The notes beneath the pieces were generated by a model. It was not told the origin of the DNA. It worked only from the letters and a program-made list of their open reading frames with translations, and made no database searches. Positions 11,837 to 23,060 of a stretch of DNA of 39,384 nucleotides are shown here, piece by piece. Every line of letters begins with the position of its first letter. Position 1 is the first letter of the stretch. Origin of the DNA: Scenedesmus sp. ARA3 (taxonomy: Eukaryota > Chlorophyta > Chlorophyceae > Sphaeropleales > Scenedesmaceae). The DNA lies in NCBI GenBank assembly GCA_004335835.1, contig RWJK01001948.1, positions 1 through 39,384 of the forward strand, in the 5' to 3' direction. The position numbers were made by a program, and so were the translations under genes.

Positions 11837-14800
11837 CTACCTTCCCCATCCATGCTTGGCCATGTACATGATGCCATCTGCTGCAACACGTGCTGCTGAG
11901 CACTTGCGTAGGTTCTGCCGCTGAGAATTAAAGGTGAGTGATGGTGTGTGCAATGTGTGCATGCAGATGCACAACAACTGGCACGTCATGGCGCAGTCAG
12001 CACTGGCAGCACAGCTAATCACCTTGAGGCCTGGCGTTGCCGCAACTGCTGCTGTGAGCGCCTGGCAGCCGCGCGCGCCGATGCTGTTGTTGTAGATGGA
12101 CAGCTTCTCCAGGCAGCGCGCCTTGCTAATGGCCTGCAGCAGGTGCACACACAGATACATAGGAAATAACATTTATGGTTGCGCTGCACAGCTTACACAG
12201 TGCACACGCGCGTGTTTCAGACCCAGACCGTGCACCAGGCAACCCAAAATCACAAAAAGCATTCCAGAATGACCCTCTGTTCATTCGATGCATTAAACAG
12301 CTGCAAGAAAGCAACCAGAAGGCCCACCACATTCAGTTTTCTCTCCCACCTGTGCCAGCGCCACCATGCCATCGTCGCTGATGTCGTTGGAGCACAGCTG
12401 CAGGCTGCTGAGCTTGGCGCCGTCCGCAATGAGCGCAGCCAGCGCACACGCGCCCGCGTCACCCAGCCTGCACAGCGAGCAGCCGCAAGCAACAAACCAT
12501 CGCTGTAACAAACGCATTTGTCAATGTGTCAAAAGCGCGCCCCACGGCATGCTGGGCAATGTGAGGGTGCACAGTGGTCAGGATCGGCACCAGGTGGCAG
12601 GTGCTACTCGTCGCCATGCTTCATCGCTGAGCTGTGACAATGTGCTGCTGTCATGCATGCTGATGCAAGATGCACCCATGAGCGCAAACAGATGTCGGAC
12701 AGCACGCCGCACGACATGCTATATAAGACGCCTATGCGCGACTATCGCATTGCCAGAATTCGGCAGGAGCTACATGCTGCCGGCTCTTCTGCACGCACCT
12801 ATTGTCCTGTAGGTCCAGCATGCGCACCGACTTGTTCACGCGCATCGCATCACACAGGCGCTGTCAGCAGAGCAGCAGCAGCCACAGGCGGCAGCAGGAG
12901 CAGCAGCACACTGGTCAATGCAATATTCTTCATGCAGCTTGAAAGTGGCTCATGCGGCAGCTTATTACTCAGCACTGGATACGTGCATCACGCATGCTGA
13001 CATCGCTACAGGTGATGCAACCCTTCAGCGCAATGCAGCAGCACACACATGGCCCCATTGTTGGTGGCCTGGCTGCAGCCTGCACAACTGTGCAGCCCCT
13101 CAGCAGCTGCTCTGCCACGCTATAATGAGAGAGGCTAGTTACATGTGGGTCCTGGCACCATCTTAGATGGTATATAGTGGGTTCATGGTGTGTCACACTC
13201 ACCTGCATGCCGTCCGGCCCGATCCAGTTGTGTGCCAGGCTGAGGCCCCGCACGCGTGCAGTGCCCTCCAGGAAGCCCGCCAGCCGCTGCAGCCCCTCGG
13301 GCGGCAGCCGCATCTGCGCATGGAACACACACGCCTTGCGGCTGTCCCTGCTGCCTTGGTTGCTGCTGCTGGCTATGAAGTCATCCAGCAGCTGGCTAGG
13401 TGCTGCTGCTGAGGGCGAGTCTGCGATTTGTGCATCTGCTGGCTCAGCGCCCTGCAGCCGCTGCTGCTGCAGGTCAGCGGCCCACCGCTGCCGCTGCTGC
13501 TGCTGCTGGTCTGCTACGCTGCTGCTAGGGATGGTCACCACTGACGGTGAGGGTGCTGGCCCTGCTGCTGCTGCTGCAGCCCATGCTGCTGCAGCTGCCC
13601 CTGGGCCGGCTATGCTGTTGGCTGTAGTGGAGCTGTGCAGAGCTGCACCAGCTGCTGTTGCCGCTGCTGCGTCCGCTATTGCGACAGCCGCCGCAGCGGC
13701 TGCTGCTGCAGCCCGCGGTCCACCAACAGTGGTTGCTGTTGTGGCTTCGCTTGCTTCTGTCACCACAGCTGCTGCGCCTGCTGCCACAACACCTGCTGTT
13801 CCCGGTCTGCTGCTGCTGAGGCTGCCTGCTATGCTGTTCCCCAAGCAACTAGTACCCATTGCTGCACCCGCTGGCACAGCTTGCCCGGGCGACGCCGGCC
13901 CCACGTCCAGCAGTGCACCGTGTGGCTGCTGCAAGTGCTGCAGGGGGCTATACCAGCCCGTGCCACATGCACTAGGGCTGCTGGCTGGGCTGTGGTCATC
14001 CCCTGCAGCAGCCAGGCAAGGCAAGAAGCAGGCAGGCTCAGCTCACATAAATCAAATGCAACCTCTTTGCGCAGACCCAACGCGGCTGCAAACTGCAATA
14101 TACAAACCCTTACCATATGCTATTTGCCAACACTGGACACAACTACATAAACGGTAGCGGCAAGCAGCAGTCACCCCCAGCCCGGCAGCCGCCGCACCTG
14201 CAAGCTGGATGGTCAGCTGCTTCATGCCTGCCGGCTGCTGCAGTGGCGGCGTGGCCGGGTCCACCACTCGCATGACTGGCGCAAAGGAGGGCACTGAAAA
14301 GGGGTCGATGCCGCTGCTGGGCGCCAGGCTGTCATAATCATCGTCCACAGGTTCATCACCATCCAGCTGCAGACAGAGAACAGAAGGAGCAGTCGAGCAG
14401 CATCGGCATCAGCAGCAGCAATAAAAAGAGTGTTTGCCGTGTGTCGTGCATGTGTGCTCTGCAGCAGCTGGGTGCCAGGCTGTCGTGATTGTCATCCACA
14501 GGCTCGTCACCATCCAGCTGCAGACAGAGTGCAGGCAAATCATGCAGCAAAGTACATGAGTACTTGCTGTCGTACAGCCACATCTCCTGCACTCAGGTTC
14601 AAACAATTGCATGCTGTGTGTGGAGGCTGCTCCATAGCCTGCATGGCTGACGAGCGGGTTGCTACTGAATGCTACACCACATGCTACAGCACTCTGCGGA
14701 CAAGTGCAATGCATTGCTTACTTTCTGAGGGCCTGCCAGCATGATGCTCCTATTGTCTGCGCTGCTCTCTACACTGGACAACACGGCGAACCAAACCCAA

Positions 14801-16683
14801 ACACAACAGCACTCAACACATCCGTTGTGCACCTGCAGCAGCGCTGATGCCAGCAGCTTCACGCTGGCTGCCTCTGCGCGCTGCGCCAATGGGTCCAGGC
14901 GGGTTGCTGCCTTTTCCAGGTGCGTGAGCTCCTTGTCCAGGATCTGCAACAGCAACAGTAACATCTTATTATGTTACGAACAATAGATGGCACCAGCAGC
15001 ATGGCTGTGCGTGCATGCAGGTGTTGACGCTGCAATGGATCACCTCATTGCAGCGGTTGCCTGCTGCTGCCTGCTCTGCCAACAGCTCAAAGGCTTTAAG
15101 CCCGCCCCGCTGCTGCCGTTGCAACGCTTATTGGATCCTGCGCACCTCTGCGTTGAAGAAGGGCCCGTGCACCTCGATGATGACCTTGCGCACCACCTGC
15201 TCGGCAGACTTGTGCATGCCGTCGCTGATCTCAGCGGCGGGGTCCAGCTGCCATGCCTGGAGATTGAGCACAGCAGCAGCAGCAGCATTAGCAGCAGCAT
15301 TAGCAGCAGCAGCTGCATGGTCCTACTGCTGGAGTACGCCGTTGCGCAATGCCACACAACTGGATACCAATCTGCTGACTAACAGCTGGCCAGTTAGCTC
15401 ATCTGCTGCTTCGGCTGGCATTATCTGTATATGCCTGTAAAGGCTGCACTTGAGCGCAAACTGCTGAGCTGCGGGTTCAACTGCGCCAGCGTACTCACCA
15501 GGGTCCTGAACTCCTCAATGAGCTGCAGCTGGTGGGCAGGCAGGTTGCATCTGCTGCTGCTGAGCTTGCTGGCAACCTCCTGCACATCAGCCTGCATGGC
15601 AGGCAACAGCAGCACAACATCGATGATGCACGACATGTTGCATGGGCAAATGTCAGCTGCAGTTGGCCGCAAGTTTTGATTGATTGCAAAGGACCAGCTG
15701 CTGCGATGCAAGATCAAAGATGCCTGAAGTCAGTGGGCCCTGCAGGCAGCTTTTGGCTACTTGCCCATGCAGATGCCGACAGCCAGCCACTTGAAGGAAC
15801 ACAGCCTCTTAAAGAGCATTGCTGAGTTTGCTGTTTGCTGCTGTGAACGCTACAGTGCTCCTGCAGCTACGGCTGCTGTGACACATGACCACACCTTCAA
15901 GTCTGGCGCTTGATAGCTTGACAGCTTCACCAAGCTGCTGACCAAGCTGTGCAGGGCAACGGCAGCACATTGCAATCGCTGCACCTGCAAATCTGCGAAC
16001 ATCATGCAACACAGGTCGGTTGGTTATGTGCGTGCGGCAGGCTCCGCATCAGCAGCCTAACAGCATGCGGATGGCCTGATTGATCTTTGTGTGTTTCTAG
16101 CTGCTCCAACACAGCATTGCTCTATGGCTTGCTGTACATAGCTGTAGTTGACAGCCGATGCAGCAAGCCAGAGTTCTACAGCTTTGCGCTGTTACAGGCA
16201 ATGTGCTGTGCAGGCTGGTGCTGCCGGCGGCGCCGTAATCAGCCTACCTTCTTGCAGGAAGTATTGCAGCTTGCCCTTTGCAGCTGCGCTGTGTGTGCTA
16301 GCTGCCTCCTTGACCACTGTATCAAGCTCCTGGGGTGCAGTGCAGGTCAAACTGGTTGAGTGCTGCTGTTGCTGGCAAGGCAGCAACTGGCAGGTGTGCA
16401 ATTGTTGACCGCGCTATGTGCTGCTGTACAGCTGCTATCTCACCTTCAGCGCCTTCAAGACCTCGTCTGGAAGATGTTGCCAATGTTTATCTAGCATTCT
16501 AACGCATTGATGCAGCACTTTGATGTACTTGCGAGGCGTGAACCCATCAGGCGCTCCACCTGCTGTGCTGGCCACTGCTGCGATTGCTGCAGCCTTGAAG
16601 GGCTTTGATGCCGACTTAAAGGCACCAGCATCACTGGTATTTTTTACGGAATGCAGCAGCGAGCCTTTGAGCTCGCCAGCCAT
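11837..16683 (-). CDS. Helical-bundle (MLKL-NTD/HeLo-like) plus leucine-rich-repeat protein
   Basis: Exons, 5' to 3': 16444-16683, 16248-16329, 15895-15992, 15499-15591, 15146-15256, 14833-14943, 14198-14366, 13203-14002, 12799-12860, 12350-12467, 12023-12133 and 11837-11920. They total 2079 nt, that is 692 residues plus TAG, with all phases compatible. An in-frame TAA precedes the ATG. Residues 50-245 form a run of amphipathic helices, including KALKELDTVVKEA and KGKLQYFLQEDLQVQRL. Helix spacing resembles the four-helix bundle and brace of the MLKL-NTD/HeLo/MCAfunc class, used by membrane-acting cell-death and plant signalling proteins. Residues 300-525 are low complexity (Ala/Ser/Gln). Residues 533-665 hold about four 28-residue ribonuclease-inhibitor-type LRRs (VRGLSLAHNWIG, VRMLDLQDNRLG, LSSLQLCSNDIS, LEKLSIYNNSIG). 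No NB-ARC or kinase motif is visible. The LRR call is firm; the bundle class is inference. The last 28-residue exon is the least certain. Confidence 0.75.
14470..14540 (-). repeat. Duplicate of LRR-gene exon 7 start with acceptor
   Basis: The segment matches the 5' end of exon 7 (about 14315-14380), including the CTCTGTCTGCAG acceptor and the LDGDEPVDD coding block, with NH in place of DY and then divergence. It lies upstream in transcript orientation and has no usable continuation, so I read it as a truncated copy. Confidence 0.75.
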
Positions 16684-16752
16684 CTGTGTCCGAATGTCGG
16701 TTTAAAGAGTGAACCGACTTGACCTTACGCAGTCATGCATGTCAAAATGGTA

Positions 16753-16759
16753 CTTTATA
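16753..16759 (-). promoter_or_regulatory. TATA box of the LRR gene
   Basis: TATAAAG on the minus strand, 70 nt upstream of the ATG at 16683. The implied transcription start near 16725-16730 leaves a 5' UTR of about 45 nt. Confidence 0.5.
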
Positions 16760-17046
16760 CAGGACCGAAAGTATTCCGGTGACGAATTCAGCAGTTTCAA
16801 GGTGTCCTCAAGTACAGAGAGTTTGAGGACGCCTGTATACCAGCAGCTGCCCAGTGCAAGGTCTCGCATGTAACACAGAAGTTGAAATCACCAACTCGTA
16901 TGGCGCGACAGCAATTTTCACCTTCGGGCTCAGCCCGGCTGGCTGTGACAGTGCAAATGACACTTTGGGGTTGTAACCCCCAATCAACGTGCCACCAAAA
17001 GCCTCTGCAATGCTTCAACGTATCACGTGTTTGTTTGTTACACTCA

Positions 17047-17053
17047 TATAAGG
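17047..17053 (+). promoter_or_regulatory. TATA-like box of the HD2-like gene
   Basis: TATAAGG, 112 nt upstream of the ATG at 17165, which places the transcription start near 17075-17080. Confidence 0.45.
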
Positions 17054-17164
17054 CGACGTGAGAGGCGATCACCTCACACTTGCTTACGCACTCGCCGTGT
17101 GCGCTGCTGCTCTTCTGCGTAGTCTCTGCTGGCTGGACGTCTCAACCCGTAAACATCAGCAGAA

Positions 17165-18653
17165 ATGAGCGATTTCCAGGATGATGAGTTTCCTGGAGCG
17201 CCAACTAACCTAGAGTTCTGGTCGCTGGAGATACTCCCTGGCAAAACAGTGGAGGCCAAGATCACTGACATGAGGGGCGTGTGAGTTGCCCGGATCATGG
17301 TGCACTATTTGTATTGTTTGTCTCACGTTACAGCCGCCAGCTGCAGGCCTTCTGCAGCCTCTGGTGCTGCAGCATCTGATCAGCAGTGGCTGAAGCGGCT
17401 GCAGCATCCTTGGCAGCAGCATCACAGGCAGCAGCAGCCATATGTGGCCTTGTTCATCACCAGCAGATCATCTTCATCCACATCACCACCCGCTGCATAC
17501 CATGTCATCCTCTCTCATCCCTCATTCTTGCTGCTGCCACCCCTGCCGTGCTTTCCCGCCCTTGCCCCTGCAGCTTTGAGATCGTGCACATCACCGGCTG
17601 TGCACTGGGCGAAAAGGCCACCAACGACCGCCACGTCATCAAAGCCATTCCTCACTCAGTGGATGGCAAGCAGCAGGGCGAGGTGGCGCTGGGCACACTG
17701 GCAGCAGGCCGCACAGATCAGTTTGCGCTTGATTTCGGCATCTCACGCACCACTGGCTTTAGGCACACAGGCAAGAGCAGCGTGTGGCTCAGTGGCTACC
17801 TCACTCGCTCGTTTGCGAGTGACTTGGGCAGCGATGACGAGTACAGCATGGATGAGGATGAAGATGAGGATGAGGATGAGGAGAGTGAGAGTGAGAGTGA
17901 CGATGACGAGGCGCCAGCAGCAGTGCCGCTGATCGCCAACGGCGCGCCAGCAGCAGCAGCAAAGGTGCGCAGCTGGTTCCCTGCCTGGTGTGTGATGGCG
18001 TGTTTCCCATCCAGCAGCAGTAGCAGCAGCAGCAGACGCAACAGCAATCCTGCAAGTTGTCTGCTGAAAGTGCTGGGTTTTGCACTGGGTCCAAGACAGC
18101 AGCAGTACAGCCACCAGCAGAGTGGTAGACAGGCAGCAGGCTGAATGTGCAGCACTGACAGCAGTAGCTACACCTGCACATGCATCAGCTGCAAATGCAG
18201 ACTGCAGTGCAACTGGCCTGTTGTAGTGCTGGCTGCAGGGCAGACATGCCAATGCGGACCTGGGCAGTACAGCAGGCAGTACAGCAGGCAGTACAACATG
18301 CCGTACAGCAGCAGTACAGTATGTGATGCAGCAGCAGCTGTTATGCTTGGCTGCTGTGATGCAGGCGCATTGTTGCCTTTTTGACCAGGAAAAAGCCAAT
18401 ATTGTGCCTCTCTTGCGTCTTTAACCCGCTGGTACTGCTGCTTCCTGCTGTGTTCTTGCCGGCCGCGGCTGTCCTGCTGCCCCAGGGCAATGCAAAGCAG
18501 GCGGCAGCAGCAGCAGCAGCAAAGCAGCAAGACAGCGAGAGTGAAGAGGAGGGCGAGAGTGACGATGAAGACGAGGATGAGAGCGATGACGAGGGCGAGG
18601 ATGACAGCGAAGAGGACGAGGACGAGGAAGACGAGGATGAGGAGGGTGAGTTG

Positions 18654-18688
<35 letters not shown>

Positions 18689-21600
18689 GCATGCAGGTTG
18701 TCCATTCCAGATACCAGCGGATGCTTTCAGGTCCACGTTTGCAATGCAGCGTCGATGCGCTGGTGCTCAGATGTGGCAGCGCTGCGTGCAAAAATCAGCT
18801 TCTTGTCTGCTTGTGTACAGCAAGATCGCAGCCTAAATGTAACAAAATGTGGCAGCACTTACGCAGCTGTTGCGCCATCCCCTTGGTGTTTGCAGTCAGT
18901 ACTGGCTGGGTGTGGTGCCTCTGCCGTTTTTTGGGTGTCACTGCATGGTGTGAGCAATCAACGTGTTGCGGCTTTTCATATCACTATATGTACATGTTTG
19001 GTGGGTCTATGAGTAGCAACAGGCTGTGGTGGCTGTCCTGGTGTCTGTGGGGTTGGCTGGCCTTGCCTGTTTGCTGTTTGTTGAAGCTTGGCAGCGTCAG
19101 TTTGCAACAGCCTCAGGGCACAGCAGCAGCAGCAGCAGCAGCCATGGCGCGCGCACACATGTCTGACGACTTTCCTGTGTGCGCGCACCACGGCTGCTGC
19201 CGCTGCTGCTGCCATTGGTGCATGTTGTGCTGCAAGGTGACGAATATGACCGCAAGCTAGGTGCCAAGTCGTTTGACATGGCAGCAGCAGCAGCAGGCGG
19301 CAGCAGCAGTGAAGATGATGAAGATGACAAGGATGAGGAAGAGGATGAAGACGAGGAGTCAGGGGACCCCCTAGACATTGATTCAGAGGACTTAGTGGCA
19401 GGAGTCGAGTACGCAGAGGGTGCGTGCCGTTCCATTTGTGAATGCCACAGTGCTGTAAATTGTGGATTGTGCAGAGCGTGTTGTAAAGGGTGAGTTTTCA
19501 TTTTACAACATGTAAGCAGGGCTGTTGTGGTTCCAGGGCTGTGCTGTTGCTGGCGTGGTTGTGCTTTCATGTTGTGCGTCTGTGGTGGTGATGATTCGTC
19601 TGTGTTTGTGCCAACTTTGTTTGACACCTGGTGCGTATGCACAGAAAGCTTCAAGCTTGATATGGTGTTGCCAGGTGTGGGTGTGGGCTTGCACATGTTG
19701 TGGCTGTGGTCCTGTTGGAAATGTGTGGGTGTTGGTGTCCACTCTGTTGAATGCCTGCAGCATTTTGCTAGCAATCTCGCGCCGCCGTTTCTAGATAAAG
19801 CATGCCTGCCTGACACATCACCTGTCTGCCTGCCCGTTGGTCTGTCCCTCTGCTGCTTTTGCTGCCATCGCTCGTCTGCTGCAGCTGCAGCAGCAGCTGG
19901 CCCGCAGGCGATGGATGTGGAGGCATCATCAGACGATGAAGATGAGGACGAGGATGAGGACGAGGACGAAGGTGCGATGATTGACATGCAAGCATGTGTT
20001 CCAGTAGGCCTGCTGCACTTGTGTCTTTCAGCTGCAGGTGTACTTGTATGCACCTTGACATGCACGTGTGTCATGTGGCATGTCCTGAACACTATAGCCG
20101 TCGGTTGGGGGCAGCTGATGGGGTTGCCCCGCTGCTGTGTTGCTGGGCGCTTGGGTGCATCTGCAATTTGCGTGCACTTGCACCAGCTCGAGTGCATTTG
20201 CAGCAGCCTGCCCGCATGTGCTGCTGCTGCTGCTGCTGTCTGTCATGTTGCAGAGGCGGCTGGTATCAGCCCAGCTTGCACTGAATATAACTATTTTTGC
20301 TGAATATGCTGCGCTGTCCTGCTGCAGATGAGGAGGATGAAGACGAGGATGAAGATGAAGAGGAGTCTGAGGAGGAGGAGGAGGAGGCGCCAAAGGTGAG
20401 CAGCCAAGAAGTGTCGTAGCGCCCCCCAAACTCTGCCTAATGACGCTGCAGCTGCCAGCCACTCGCTTGCGGTGTGCCTGATGCCTGCAAGTCGATGCCG
20501 CATGCCAAGATCGCCTGTTTGATGACAGGTCTGGCTGCTGCTGTATGTTTGTGCGTCTGCTCTGAGCGGATGTGGATGGGGCAGCAGCACGTAACCAGCC
20601 ACAAGCCCTGCTAATACCACACATATGGCTGCCCCTGACGCGCTCTTCCTACACCTGTCGCCGCACCACTCTGCCGCGCTCTGCTGCTCTGCGCTGCCCC
20701 ATGTTCTATCACGCAGCATGCAGCAGCAGGCAAGGCCAAGCGCCCTGCGCAGCCTATGACCCTACTGACATCCATCTGTTCTGCTGCGCACTGCTGCCCT
20801 CTGCTGCCCTCTGCTGTACTCCGCTGCTCTGCGCTGGCCCCTGTTCCACCGCGAAGCCTGCAACAGCAGGCAAGGCCAAGTGCCCCGCGCAGCCTATGAC
20901 CCTACTGACATCCATATGTGCTGCTGCGCTCTGCTGCGCTCTGCTGCACTGTGCTGCACTCTGCTGCACTCTGCTGCTCTGCGCTGCCCCCCTGTTCTAT
21001 CACGCAGCCTGCAGCAGCAGGCAAAGCCAAGCGCCCCGCGCAGCCTATGACGCCGCAGCCGCCCCCAAGTACCCTTTGACACGTCTCAAACTGCTCTCTG
21101 TTGTACTATACTGCTGTGTGCGCCGCCGATTAAGCAGACGCCTGCCCCAAAAGCATACCAACAATAACACCTGTGTGTTCTGCTACACTCTGCTGCACTC
21201 TGCTGTGTTGTGCTGTGTTGTGCTGCCACCGCGCAGCCTGCAGCAGCAGGCAAGGCCAAGCGCCCCGCGCAGCCTATGACGCCGCAGCCCGCCCCAGCAG
21301 CCAAGCGCCAGAAGGCAGAGGCGGGCAAGGCAGTGGCGCAGAGCGCACCCGCCAAGGGCCCGCAGGCCAAGACTGCAGCAGCAGCAGGTGGAGGTGAGCA
21401 CAAACCGATGCGATTTGGTGGTGACGCTTGCCATAGGGCACTGCATGGTTGAAGTCTGAGAGCCGTTATGCGGAGATCGCCTGGCCGCGCCTCTTCTGTT
21501 GCTGCCCCATAGCCAGTTGGCAAGGTAAAGCGTAACAGTCTCAGCAGGCATGCAGCAGAAGATGGAGGCAGGAAAGGCAGTGGCGCAGAGCGCGCCAGCA

Positions 21601-22073
21601 AAGGGCCCGCAGGCCAAGACAGCAGCAGCAGGCGGAGGTGAGCGCGGATTTGATGCAATTTGGTGCTGGCAATGCATGGTTGAACAGTGCGAGCTCTTGT
21701 GCGGAGACAGCCTGGCCGCACCTCTTCTTTGTGGCTGTAAAGTTTGAATAGTCCCAGCAGGCAAGCGGCAGAAGACAGAGGCAGGCAAGGCAGTGGCGCA
21801 GAGCGCACCCGCAAAGGGCCCGCAGCGCTGCAGCCACGCCCGGCAGCGAGGCCGAGTTCATGCAGCAGCTGGTGGCGGAGCTTGTGCAGCCAGGATTCCT
21901 CATGCAAATTACAACTCTGTTCGCTGCTGCTTCTGCTGCTGCTGCTGCTGCTGCTGCCACTGCCGCAGCTACCCAAGGCAGCCAGGCGGAGTTCCTGAAG
22001 CAGCTGGTGGCTGAGCTTGCACTTTCAGGACTCTTCATTGCAGATTATCAAATCTGTTCACTGCTGCCGCCGC

Positions 22074-22104
<31 letters not shown>

Positions 22105-22451
22105 AATGCTGCTGCTGCTGCTGCCGCATCCGATCGGGGCAGCGAGGCCGAGTTTATGAAGCAGCTGGTGGCGGAGCTGCGCAAGGGCCCCAGCACGCCT
22201 CAACGTGTTACCAACCTGTGTTAATTTGGGCTGCTGCTGCTGCTGCTGCTGCCGCAGCCACCCCGGGCAATGAGGCCGAGTTTATGAAGCAGCTGGTGGC
22301 GGAGCTGCGCAAGGGCCCCAGCACGATTAATGCGCTGGGCTCCAAGGTCAAGCGGCCGCCCACTGCGCCAAAGTACAAGGCCTTCCTCACGCAGCACCCG
22401 GGCACCTTCAAGGTGGATGGCGAGATTGTCTCCCTGGTCAAGGGCGCGTGA
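17165..22451 (+). CDS. HD2-type nucleoplasmin-like nuclear protein with acidic tracts
   Basis: Exons: 17165-17280, 17574-17964, 18486-18645, 19237-19419, 19885-19971, 20328-20395, 21237-21393, 21548-21637 and 22258-22451, totalling 481 residues plus TGA with all phases compatible. An in-frame TAA lies just before the ATG. Residues 15-125 match the nucleoplasmin-like fold of plant HD2 histone deacetylases. Visible matches are an EFW motif near the start, VHITGCALGE (with the His equivalent to the one proposed as functional in HD2), VALGTLAAG, QFALDFG and GKSSVWLSGY. Long Asp/Glu runs follow, ending exon 2 and filling exons 3-6, as expected for binding histones in the nucleus or nucleolus. Exons 7-8 are Lys/Ala/Pro-rich and may carry nuclear localisation. 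The final exon encodes a small Lys-rich domain (GSKVKRP...FKVDGEIVSL) in place of the zinc finger of some HD2s. FKBP-type nucleoplasmin proteins are the alternative, but no FKBP domain is present. Enzyme activity cannot be judged. Confidence 0.75.
20700..21300 (+). repeat. Four tandem copies of HD2-like exon 7 start
   Basis: The acceptor and first codons of exon 7 (true copy from 21237) recur from about 20717, 20857 and 21008, at spacings of about 140, 151 and 229 bp. Each has the CGCAG/CGAAG acceptor, then a GCAGGCAAGGCCAAGCGCCC-like coding block ending CAGCCTATGAC. The copy at 20857 has lost the acceptor (GAAG). None has an evident donor, so they look like pseudo-exons made of exon 5' ends. 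Confidence 0.8.
21757..21900 (+). pseudogene. Fused pseudo-exon in the HD2-like gene
   Basis: This segment starts with a good acceptor and a near copy of exon 8 (KTEAGKAVAQSAPAKGPQ). It then runs directly into a copy of the last exon (TPGSEAEFMQQLVAEL), but one nucleotide out of frame at about 21828, with no donor between them. As read, the exon would not continue sensibly, so I left it out of the model. A true fused pseudo-exon, or a one-base sequence error hiding a fused exon, are both possible. Confidence 0.55.
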
Positions 22452-23060
22452 CGAGCTGGTGCAGCAGATTGGCAGCGGCTTGGCACTAGATCGGCAGCGG
22501 GTTTGCAGTGGATTGGCTTGCATGTAGATACAGCAGCGGGTTTGCTAGGGTCGATGTGGCTGCAGGGAGCTGGCCGCCAAGGTCAAGCGGCCGCACACTG
22601 CGCAGTGCAAGTACAAGGCCTTCCTGACTGGGCGCCCCGGCACCTTCAAGGTGGATGGCGAGACCGTCTCCCTGGTCAAGGGCGCAGACGAGCTGGTGCA
22701 GCAGCTTGGCAGCGGCTTGGCACTAGATCAGCAGTGGGTTGGCGTGCATCTGTATACAGCAGGGGGTTGCTAGGGGTGAGGTGGCTGCAGGGAGCTGGCC
22801 GCCAAGGTCAAGCGGCCGCTGAGCGCATTTTTTAATGCGCCCAAGTACAAGGCCTTCCTAACGGGGCACCCGGGCACCTTCAAGGTGGATGGCGAGACTG
22901 TCTCGCTTGCCAACGGCGCGTGAGGTGCTGCTGTTGCAGCTGAGGTGGCGGATGGCTTAACTAGGGGTACGAAAGCAGGGATGAGTAGGGTTTGGATGAT
23001 GGCATGGTGCCGTGTGTCGCTTGTTAAGGGCGCGTGAGGCGCTGCTGGTGCAGCCGATTG
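21828..23060 (+). repeat. Array of partial copies of the HD2-like terminal exon
   Basis: Copies of the 5' part of the last exon (EAEF-KQLVAEL) lie near 21845-21895, 21970-22018 and 22135-22195, upstream of the true exon at 22258-22451. Copies of its 3' part (KVKRP...FKVDGE.VSL) lie downstream near 22574-22690 and 22798-22923. A fragment, VSLVKGA plus stop, lies near 23015-23037. The GGTCAAGCGG block recurs at 22346, 22581 and 22806, steps of 235 and 225 bp. Confidence 0.8.

Larger units (their letters stand above)
16684..17164. promoter_or_regulatory. Divergent promoter region between LRR and HD2-like genes
   Basis: A 481-bp gap separates two head-to-head start codons. It contains a TATA-like element for each gene. 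It also holds two imperfect hairpins: TGTCCTCAA/TTGAGGAC around 16803-16830, and TTGGGGTT/AACCCCCAA around 16966-16984. Shared control of the two genes is possible but not shown. Confidence 0.45.

Noticed and set aside
13177..14157. 326-residue plus-strand open frame opposite LRR gene exon 8
   Set aside because: It is the complement of an Ala/Ser/Gln-rich exon; CTG/CAG repeats stay open in most frames. The minus-strand exon chains in phase with eleven others.
17796..18791. Hydrophobic or Ser-rich minus-strand frames looking like membrane proteins
   Set aside because: Runs of Leu, Ile and Val come from the complement of GAG/GAT/GAC acidic codons, not from a real membrane protein.
19097..20197. 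366-residue minus-strand open frame, Ser/His/Thr-rich
   Set aside because: It lies antisense to the acidic exons of the HD2-like gene; Asp/Glu runs read as Ser runs on the other strand. No splice or family support.
21086..21976. 296-residue minus-strand open frame
   Set aside because: Antisense to the repeated HD2-like exons 7 and 8; its apparent internal repeats reflect that array.
17165..22451. FKBP-type nuclear prolyl isomerase
   Set aside because: The nucleoplasmin-like start and acidic tracts fit that group too, but no FKBP catalytic domain follows before the stop.
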